64,000 bases of DNA. Origin: Areca catechu (lineage: Eukaryota > Streptophyta > Magnoliopsida > Arecales > Arecaceae). Below, in pieces: positions 56,021-64,000 of the stretch (positions are counted from its first letter, which is position 1; every line of letters begins with the position of its first letter). The notes under the pieces are model-generated. The model was not told the DNA's origin and searched no databases. It saw nothing but the letters and a program-made list of their open reading frames with translations. The position numbers and the translations under genes are program-made. Where the stretch lies: assembly GCA_021397845.1 (NCBI GenBank), contig CM038047.1, positions 125,222,112 to 125,286,111 of the forward strand, given 5' to 3'.

Positions 56021-57626
56021 TGATGCAGAACAAATAAAGGGATGCGATGCGGAAGTAAATTAAGATTAACTAATTTTTTTGTTTTTTTATATGTTTGTAG
56101 AAGTTGGCTTCAAATCAAAGAAAAGTTAACCTAACATTGAAAGATACTAATATGATAATTGAAAGCACAATTTTAAGGAAACTAAATTATCAGAGTAGTT
56201 CAGAAGCAACGGATCGCTGGGGGTTGAGAAACTCCCAGACCTAGGGTTTCGCTCCGAACTTTCAACAGAACAGAAATAAAGAGAAGAGATGGTTTACCTA
56301 ACTAGACAATGATCTTCACAGATTTTGGTGGAAGAACTCTCCCGAGCAGATTGTTGGATCCTCGGATTCAGATATCTTCGCAATGGATCCTCCAATACTG
56401 GTCCTTTGGCGGGTTGGCTTCTCCTGAACTCAAGATCTGGAAGAGAAGAAAAACAATTGATGGAATCAGAGAGTCAAGGGAAAAATTTACCAGGTTGATG
56501 AACTTGAAGATTGAAATTGCTGAAAACTGGATTCTCCTGGAAGCTGATATGATTTTCCTTGGAACTTGCTCTGGATCTGAAGTAGCCGGACTGGATCTGG
56601 ATGAAGGTGGACGGCCTGGACTTGTAGAGAGAGAGAGGCCGTGGGAGATGGAAGGAGCTAGGGTTCGATGGATTGAAAATAATGAAGGACGGCTAGGGTT
56701 TTGGATTTTTAAGTGGCTAACCTAGGGTTTTGGATAAAGATGGAGATCTCTCACCTCCTCAAGGCTCCAATGGAACCCGGATTACCCCCTCACGGAGCTC
56801 AACACTTAGAATAGTGCGGAAGAAGAGAAACCTAGGTTACTCAACACAAGAGAATAGCAAAAATAATTTTTTCTTCATTGATTGTTTTCAACTTACAAGA
56901 GGGATGTAATTTATAATGCTTTACAAGGGAGAAGGGTTTCATATTTTCCCATGTGGGACTAAAGGAGGGGATCTCCAAATTAGGGCAAATCCCTTACATA
57001 TGGTTGGCCAAAATACCAAAAATTAGGATTTGGGTTATAAATGGCAGGTAGATGGCGCCACCTTGCTTGGATTTTTTCAAGAAAATTTTCTTCCTTCCCT
57101 GGATGAACTCTTTTGGACTCCTCCTTTTCTTCCTCCCTAAGTCAAGGCTCTTCCCATCTTTGTTTTAGGTGTTTTTTGGCAGGTAATGGGCGCCCCTTGA
57201 TATTCTCTTCTAAGAAAAACTTCTTCCCTTCTTTGCTTGGAATCACTTGGGAAAGTCTTGGCCGCCCCCTTGATTTGTGCTCTTCTCTTTATCTGGTGCA
57301 TGAAAGAAGGAGGTTGCCATCTGTGGAGTGGGGACCAAAGGCTGCTGGATGTGATATGGCACCCCCTGGACTGGGAGTGTGGCTGGGAGTGTGGTGTCCA
57401 CTTGCCAGGTCTTGGGAGAAAATGTAACATCCCCGGTTGAAACCCTAGTCCACTACTGAGTCAACATGACTCAACAAAATAAAATGCAGGTAATGTAGAC
57501 TCAAGCTAAATTGATTTGATCTAGTCAACTCTTATTACAAACCAAAAACCCTAATTCTTCGGGAAAGGTTAATCAGAGATCCAGATGGAGCTCTGAAGTC
57601 TTCTTCTGAGTCTGGTGCCCGCACCA
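56021..57626 (-). repeat. 5' LTR of A2
   Basis: Near-identical to 50932-52529. Starts (plus strand) TGATGCAGAACAAATAAAGG and ends GTGCCCGCACCA before CTCAC. Confidence 0.93.
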
Positions 57627-58751
57627 CTCACCTAGAACCTCTACACTTTGGTTTTTAAAAAGGCTCACCAAAGAAACCTATTTGATTTTTACAACCGGGC
57701 TCACCAATAACCCAAATATTCTAAGATTAGAATAAAAAGAAACAAAATGACAAACTCTGTTGTCTGGTGGCTACCAATACAGCTCGAGTGAAGCTCAGTT
57801 GAATGCTCTTCAATACACTTCAATGGCTTCCTTGCTTTCCTCAAAAGATGCTTCAAGCTTCTGGTAAGAGTTGGTGAAGGCTTGAAGGCTGACTTCAAAG
57901 CTCAAGTGCTCTCACTTTATTCTTCAATAAATATTCAATAACTGTTCATTAACTCATTAGTCTCTCCAAAGATGTTCTCATACCTTATTTATAGAGACTT
58001 CAACTGCCTTCCCTTGATTTTGAACGTCGTAGATAATTGGGAGGTGACAGGTTACCGTTGGAGCACTTTTGGAATTCAAAAACTGAAAACTATAACTAAC
58101 TGTTGGAGGTGACCCCGTCATTCCAGTCGGCTCGGACAATCTTCGAGTCGGCTCGGATCAAGTTCGAGTTGGCTGGGCTGAATGCCAGTCGGCTAGGTTC
58201 CATAGTTGAGAAAAAGGTTCACTCTGGACGAGTCGGCTAGGCTGAATTCCAGTCGGCTCGGATCTCAGAGGCTCTCAGAGCATTCTCAACCAAGTTCTGG
58301 ATGAGTCGGCTGGGCCTTGGTGCCAGTCGGCTAGATCTTTGTGCTAGAGAACTTCTTTCTTGTGCTAGTGCCAGAGTCGGCTGGTTCCTCCATCCTGTCG
58401 GCTCGAGAGTGGTTCTTCAACCAGATCAAATTCAATTCTCCAGAACTCTTGCGCCATGCTTTGAAGACTTCTTCAAGGTCTTTTTACAATAAAATCAAGA
58501 AAAATTGAAGCTTGAAAACTACTAGAAGTAATCCTTTATCTTGATTTAAGTAGAAAATTTTTATAGGGTTCTTCTTTACAAGATTCTAAATACTTTACAA
58601 CTCAACACAAAGAAATAAAGATTGTAGGGTTTAGAAAGTGTGTCAATGTAGTTGTCCTACAAAAACTTGTCAATCATTTGAAGAGTTGTTAGGTAACCAA
58701 ATGTATGCTCCAATATTTTGTTATCATCAAAATCACTTTAGGGGTCAACAA

Positions 58752-58766
58752 TCTCTCCCTTTTTGA
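58752..58766 (-). other. Polypurine tract of K
   Basis: Minus strand AAAAAGGGAGAGA immediately upstream of the LTR start TGTTGACCCC. It would prime plus-strand DNA synthesis. Similar purine runs at about 59056, 59107, 59178 and 59262 may be extra tracts. Confidence 0.82.
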
Positions 58767-59539
58767 TGATGACAAAACACTGGGCATGAAAAGAATCTAT
58801 TCTATTCACAAGTATGGATGTATATCATAGTGAGCATTTACACTTGTTTGACAAATCATAACATTAACTGTATTATCAAATGTGTATCAATATATGCTAT
58901 ACAGTTTTACACAATGCCAATTTCATAAACTGTAAGTATTAGAGAATGATTGCTTGTATGTATCAAGCAGCATTAAGTATTGACAGATAGATATAATAAG
59001 TAGAGAGCATCATAGTAATCATTGAAGCAAATTAAACATGTAAGTTAAACATGTATATGTCCCCCTTTTTATAAAATTTCTACATAATATGAAATTTCTC
59101 TAAGTTTCCCCCCCTTTATCATTCATTTGAACATTCCAACAGAAAAGTATGCAAAAATTATTCAAAAAATAATTAAGCTCCCCCTGTCTAATTTACTTTT
59201 GCAGTTCTATCTCAATTCATCAATTCATTGAGTTTCTTTCTTCATGCACTCTATGGTTCTCCCCCTTTTTGTCATCAAATCAAAAAGATTAAATAGTTAA
59301 GCTCAGATTTTTAAATAGATTGAGAAAGTATCAAGATTTGTTTGAGATATTTCACTTTCTTAACTTTAGAGAGAGAGTTCTATTTAAGAAAATAGAGTGT
59401 GTAAACATGATAACATGAGTACACACAATACACAGTGACCAAAAAGATGTTCATTTCATTTTTATCAAAAAAACTCAGTACATCAACCATTACATAAGTT
59501 TCAAAAAGTATAGAAAATACTAAAGACCATACTAAAGAC
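58767..59539 (-). other. Non-coding 3' region of K with further purine tracts
   Basis: AT-rich stretch between the post-pol ORF and the PPT. In sense it carries four more purine-rich runs of the AAAAAGGGGGA type (near 59056, 59107, 59178, 59262); the last is followed on the plus strand by gtcatcaaatcaaaaag, resembling the context of the main PPT. No ORF is supported. Confidence 0.65.
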
Positions 59540-61429
59540 CTATTCACTTTCAGATTCCTCTTTAGGTACATTGGTAGGTGTACTAGCACCATACCAAGAA
59601 GCAGGTCTAGGTGGTCTACTAGAGAATGCATGAGGTGGAGGTGCCTTAGGGTGATGAGAAGTACTAGGAGCCCTAGTAGAAATAGGAGGTGGATCATACA
59701 AGGGTCTGGTCCTAGCAGTGACCTCCAAGGATCTGACAGTGCCACAGATAGACACCATCTCCATCCAGATTGTTCCAAGCTATTGCTCCATATCCTTGAG
59801 GCTTGTCGGTACTTTGTTCACTGCTTCCTTCATCTCACCGATTTCTTTTTGCATTGGAATAAGCTCAGAGGCTTGGACATTGGCAAATGCTTCGGCTAAT
59901 CCTCTAAGTCTTCCAAGCTCTGACCTGATGATCCCAATGCCTTTAGTATAGTCATCAGCCATCTGTCTAGTTTCTGCAATAGTTCCTAATGTACATTTGG
60001 CTTCATTCAGTTCTGTTATGTATTAATTCAAAGTTGAATCCACATATTTCAAAATAGTTTCAGAACTAGAAGAGATACAATTTAGGATTGGTTGAAGTTC
60101 TATCTGAGGAGCAGATCTTGAAGCTTCTATTGCTTCAACCTTCCCTTGTAGATTTGAAACATGTTCTTCCAGTCTATCCAATCTGCTGTCCACTGACTTT
60201 TTCAGATCACTAAATAAAGAAGTAATTATACATGTTAGTATATCAGTCAAGCTTCTCATCTATTCTTCAATTTGACTTTGAATGATTGGAGGTTGTGATG
60301 CTGCAGGAGGGTAGTCAGACAGAGGAATATCAGTTGCAGGCAAATCAAACTTGGGTGTAGGCAAATCAAACTCAGCTACAGGTAAATCAAAAATAGGAGA
60401 AGGTACTCTAGTCTCCATAATAGTGGCAGCAGGCTCAGAAATATGAGACTCAGGCTCAGGTAGAGGTGCAGATGAGGTTCCAGCTGTTTCTACATTCTCT
60501 TCTTCTTCTTCCTCTTCACTACTTGAGCTGCCTATAGCCCTGACATTTGTACCTTTCTTCCTTCATACTCCTTCAACTTGGAAGTACCCCATCCTTTCTA
60601 GAGATTTGGAAGTGTAGACATCTGTATGGTGCAGTTCTACTCCATCTTCATCCTCCAAACTCACTCTTTGAGATTTAAACAGTAGGGTAAGCATCATTCA
60701 ATAGGGTAGACATGACTTGGCCTTTCTAACTATCTCCTTCATTTGAATGATTATAATGTAGGATAGATTTATAGGAGTTTTCTCTATAATGTGTTCCATA
60801 AGGCATAAGTCTTTTTCACTCACCCAATCAAATCTTCCTATTCTTTACAAGAATATTCTACAGATAAAATTATGTGGCAATCTCATTTCTAAAGACAGGG
60901 TGTTAGCAAACACTGTTTCAATTCCACCAACATCTTCTTTGTTCAAGATTGTTCTTAGAGTCTTTTCTCTATTGTCAATTACTAGAAATTTCACTCCCTC
61001 TGAAGGTAAGTCTAGTAAACCATGTAGAAATTCTTCATTGACAATAATCCTCTTTCCTTTAACAGTGGACTCAACATGATTTGTTTCCAATCTCAAATTT
61101 TCATAAAAACTTCTAACAAGAGAGGGATAGGTCTTTTCATTCAAAGAACAAAACTTCCTCCATCATTGATCTTCAATCAAATCTCCTATTTTCAACCCAA
61201 TCCCCTTAATAAACTCAAAGTTAATTCGATGGTTGGAGGTTACCAGTCGTGTAGACATTGAAGGCACTTGACTAGGAACTGTTGGAGCATCCCTTGTGGC
61301 TTCTTCTACAAGTTCCTCACTGTGAACGGTGCTACTTGGCTCTTCTTGATGCCTTTTTGACCTTCTTTCCTTTTCAACAGATGGAGCAGCCCTAATGGAG
61401 CATTTACCGGTTGCACGCTTGGGTTCCAT
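59540..61429 (-). pseudogene. Post-pol ORF of K (Sirevirus env-position ORF)
   Basis: ATG 61429 (MEPKRATGKCS). A single frame runs to 59540, about 629 codons, with seven in-frame stops (61163, 60845, 60698, 60563, 60260, 60023 and 59780, lowest base of each) and no frameshift. Order: charged N-terminus; a domain with YPSLVRSFYENLRLE and GKRIIVNEEFLHGLLDLP resembling the 'putative plant transposon protein' domain; a Glu/Ser-rich acidic run (SSSSEEEEEENVE); FDLP repeats; two coiled-coil-like helices (VDSRLDRLEEHVSNLQGKV; MQKEIGEMKEAVNKV); and a Pro-rich tail. The length and the coiled coil are compatible with Sirevirus env-like ORFs, but I see no convincing membrane segment. Confidence 0.72.
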
Positions 61430-61913
61430 TACTAGGAAAGATGGAAAATTGAGAGATTGGAGTGCTTGGAAGGGAGATAGAAGTCTTTGGAGCACAATTA
61501 GGAGAGGAAAGAACCGTTAGAGAAGACAAAATAGAGGTTAAACGGCTCGAAGAAGGGTTTATAACCCAAGGCAAAACACCTAGGTGTGAAATTCCAGTCG
61601 ACTCGAATAGCCCTGAAATGGCTCGAGTCGGCTCGACCAGAGCTCTCCTAAAATAATCAGAGAATCTAGTCGACTCGAAAATGCTCGAGCCGGCTAGGCT
61701 AGAACTCGCTCAAAACTCTCAAAAAATCCAGTCGACTCATTTTAAGAAGCAGTCGACTCGAACAGAGAAATTAGAGTTTTGAAAAATTTGATCATAAAAT
61801 AGAAAGACTTTGAAGAGAATTTCAAAGGAAATTTAGGCTCAATGATATATAATGAAATCAGGAGGCTTTCTAGATAATGTTTTCTTATATATGAAGGAAT
61901 TAGGTTAGAAAAT
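61430..61913 (-). other. Spacer between pol and post-pol ORF of K
   Basis: Non-coding. 61590-61765 holds six copies of an AGTCGACTCGA / GAGTCGGCTCGA motif also found as GTCGGCT repeats in the LTR of K (58126-58403). The rest is AT-rich. Confidence 0.6.
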
Positions 61914-62395
61914 TTAGAAAGGATCACAAAGTCCTAATTCACTCCTAATTAGCTCAAATCTATCTTGATTGAGTGGCTTAGTAAATATGTCAGCTAATTG
62001 ATCTTTAGTAGGAATAAAATCAAGCACTATATTACCATTTGAAACATGATCTCTAATGAAATGATGTCTAATTTCAATGTGCTTGGTTCTAGAGTGTTGA
62101 ATTGGATTCTTTATCAAATTGATAGCACTTATGTTATCACATTTAGTTGGAATTTTAGATTGTGATACACCAAAATCTTCTAGTTGTTGTTTAATCCATA
62201 ACACTTGAGCACAACAACTACCAACAGCCGCATACTCAGCCTCAGTTGTGGATAAGGCTACGGAGTTTTGCTTCTTACAGTGCCACGAAATTAAATTCAA
62301 CCCTAGAAATTGGCATGTACCGCTAGTGCTTTTTCCATCTATTTTACAACTAGCATAATCAGCATCAGAGAATCCAATCAAATCAGGGTAGAATG
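61914..62395 (-). pseudogene. RNase H of K
   Basis: Copia RNase H: IGFSDADYASCKIDGKSTSG, ISWHCKKQNSVALSTTEAEY, QLEDFG, RTKHIEIRHHFIRDHV and DQLADIFTKPL. It is open for 155 codons. The frame differs from the RT upstream, with a frameshift near 62385-62395 within the sequence leading into IGFSDADY. It ends at 61914 after SELGLCDPF, close to the usual C-terminus. Confidence 0.9.
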
Positions 62396-63240
62396 TTTAG
62401 AATACCAAATTCCTAAATTACTTATTCCTTTCAAGTATTTAATTATTCTTTTAACAGCAAGCAAATGTGTTTCTTTTGGTGATGATTGAAATCTAGTACA
62501 TAGACATACACTATATAATATGTTAGGTCTACTTGTAGTCAAATATAATAAGGATCCGATCATACCTCTATATAGCTTTTGGTCAACATTGGATCAATTT
62601 TCATCTTTGTCCAATCTGCAAGCTGGGCTCATGAGTGTGCTCATTGATTTGCTACTCTCCATACCAAACTTTTTGATGATTTTCTTGATGTATTTGGCTT
62701 GGTTGATGAAGATGCCTTCCTTTGTTTGTTTTACTTGAAGTCCAAGGAAGTAGTTCAGCTCACCCATTAAGCTCATTTCAAATTCTCCCTGTATAAGCTT
62801 AAAAAATTCTTTACATAGGGATTCGTTAGTTGCACCAAAAATGATATCATCAATATATATTTGTACAACTAAGATGTCATTATTCTTCTTTTTGATAAAT
62901 AAGGTTTTGACTACATTGCCTCTTGAAAAATCATTTTCAATTAAGAAAGTGCTAAGTCTATCATACGAGGCTCTAGGTACTTGTTTCAAACCATACAATA
63001 TCGTGTTTAATTTAAATACATGGTTTGGAAAAGTGTGATTTTCAAAACCTGGTGATTGTTCCACAAAAACTTGTTTAGAGATAAAACCATTAAGAAATGC
63101 ACTTTTTACATCAATTTGAAAAAGTTTGAAATTCATGGAGCAAGCAAATGCAAGTAGTAATCTAATAGCTTCTAGTCTTGCTACAAGTGCATAAGTTTCA
63201 TCAAAATCAATACCTTCTTCTTAGTTATATCCCTTAGCCA
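62396..63240 (-). pseudogene. Reverse transcriptase of K
   Basis: Copia RT (RVT_2 type). From about 63240 it reads IDFDETYA, with a stop nearby, then FKLFQIDVKSAFLNGFI, LYGLKQVPRASYDRL, the catalytic motif YIDDIIFGATNE near 62865-62835, YFLGLQVKQ, and MIGSLLYLTTSRPNI to YLKGISNLG. Stops near 63220 and 62593 inactivate it. Confidence 0.88.
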
Positions 63241-64000
63241 CTAATCTAGCTTTGTTTCTTATAATGTTTCCTTGCTCATTTAATTTATTCCTATAGACCC
63301 ATTGGGTTCCTATTATTGGGTGGTTAGTAGGTCTATCTACAAGTGTTCATACCTTATTCCTTTCAAACTAGTTTAATTCTTCATGCATTGCCATCATCTA
63401 GTTTGGGCCAGTCTCAGTTTCTTCTAAGCTATGGGGTTCTATTTGTGATACAAAGGCTAGGTAATCATGTGCATCCTTATGTACGGACCTAGTCCTCATA
63501 TCATGTGAAGGATCTCCTATAATTAATTCTTTAGGATGAGATGTAACATACCTCCAGTCCCTCGGTAAATCGGTGTGATCCTAACTTACTGTTTCTTCTC
63601 CATCTTGAGTGTCTTTGTCTTGAATGCTCAAGTCATCCATTCCTTTTTGCAATGTACCTGCATCATTATCTATGCACTCTTCTTGTCTAGAAGGTGTAGG
63701 GTTAGTTTCAATAAATACATCATGGATTGACTCTTCAACAGTAAGAGTCCTTTTATTAAAAACCCGATATGCTTTGCTATGTAATGAATAACCTAGAAAA
63801 ATTGCATCATCAGCTTTAGAATCAAATTTTCCCAAATTATCTTTTCCATTGTTATGCACAAAGCATTTGTATCCAAACACATGAAAATAACTAATATTGG
63901 GTTTTCTATCATTCCAAAGCTCATAGGGGGTTTTCTTTAAGATAGGACGGATCAAAACACGGTTTAAAATATAACATGCAGTGTTCACCACTTTTGCCTA
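63241..64000 (-). pseudogene. Integrase C-terminal part of K (continues past the window edge)
   Basis: From the edge: ACYILNRVLIRPILKKTPYELW, VFGYKCFVHNN, DDAIFLGYSLHSKAYRVFN, then the variable linker to RT. It is open from 63991 to 63581; 63241-63580 is the integrase-RT linker with stops. The catalytic core lies outside the window. Confidence 0.83.

Larger units (their letters stand above)
50932..57626 (-). mobile_element. Non-autonomous chromovirus A2
   Basis: Complete minus-strand element in the LTR of K with CTCAC at 50927-50931 and 57627-57631. LTRs 50932-52529 and 56021-57626 are nearly identical: in the 414-bp stretch 51211-51627 against 56309-56725, four residue-changing differences are apparent. 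This makes A2 the most recent insertion in the window. Layout is that of A, but with different gag domains retained. Confidence 0.95.
50573..58750 (-). repeat. 3' LTR of K, interrupted by A2
   Basis: In sense it begins TGTTGACCCCTAAAGTG at 58750 and ends AAAGCCACCTGGGCAACA at 50573, about 1.48 kb without A2. TATA box (sense TCTATAAATAAGG) near 57982-57995. 58126-58403 holds ten copies of a GTCGGCT-centred motif. Short 'aggctcaccaaagaaacc' repeats surround the A2 insertion point. The flanking GGCAC (50568-50572) should recur at the far end of K, outside the window. Confidence 0.88.
50573..64000 (-). mobile_element. Sirevirus K (Ty1/copia), 3' part, split by A2
   Basis: Minus-strand copia element whose 5' part lies beyond the right edge. 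In sense: integrase end (63991-63581), RT, RNase H, a spacer, an additional ORF after pol, a non-coding stretch with several purine tracts, PPT 58752-58766, then 3' LTR 58750-50573. A further ORF between pol and the 3' LTR, repeated LTR motifs and multiple purine tracts are hallmarks of the Sirevirus (SIRE/Maximus) lineage. Confidence 0.9.

Noticed and set aside
59630..59951. Plus-strand ORFs of 77-89 codons
   Set aside because: They are antisense to the post-pol ORF of K, whose frame continues on both sides.

Overview
This window looks like pericentromeric or otherwise repeat-rich nuclear DNA of a flowering plant. I find no host gene, rRNA, tRNA gene or CRISPR. Almost every base belongs to LTR retrotransposons stacked inside one another. 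Plant origin is supported by plant chromovirus (Ty3/gypsy with an integrase chromodomain) and Sirevirus-type Ty1/copia proteins, and by primer-binding sites matching the 3' end of plant initiator tRNA-Met. The species cannot be told from the sequence. Letters below name the elements.

Left block, 1-40706. The outermost element is G (+), whose 5' LTR is seen only from 34859 on. Its missing first part probably lies left of the window, because chromovirus D (+, ..-34858) appears to sit inside that LTR. D is the only gypsy copy here with reverse transcriptase, RNase H and integrase, and it is badly decayed. D carries four insertions, each with a 5-bp target duplication: A (1470-8566, -, GCCAT), C (9475-22921, +, TACAC), E (23342-29816, +, GTACC) and solo LTR F (29910-30531, +, GTCCA). 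C is itself split by B (11996-18274, +, GTTGA). G is split by solo LTR H (36838-38342, -, TTGTT) and ends against a rearranged F-family LTR.

Middle block, 40707-50572. Element I (41319-49308, -) carries solo LTR J (45504-47048, +). It is flanked by GC-richer DNA of unknown nature that includes a three-copy ~104-bp tandem repeat.

Right block, 50573-64000. This is the 3' half of Sirevirus K (-): 3' LTR, PPT, an env-position ORF, RNase H, RT and the end of integrase; the rest lies beyond the right edge. Its LTR is split by A2 (50932-57626, -, CTCAC). A2 is a relative of A and apparently the youngest insertion, since its LTRs look about 1% different in the stretch compared.

How they fit together. 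A, A2, B, E, G and I all lack polymerase but share one design: a gag-like ORF with an acidic segment that ends in the same degenerate piece of integrase core. The short catalytic segment between the conserved TI and the SYFW/TYFW motif is missing in all six. A, A2, B, E and I also keep integrase C-terminus plus chromodomain downstream; G is truncated before that point. These elements and D share a leader stem-loop, and five of them share a second stem-loop with a compensatory base-pair change. The picture is a community of non-autonomous chromoviruses probably mobilised in trans by full-length relatives. That is inference from sequence read by eye; no alignment or folding was run.
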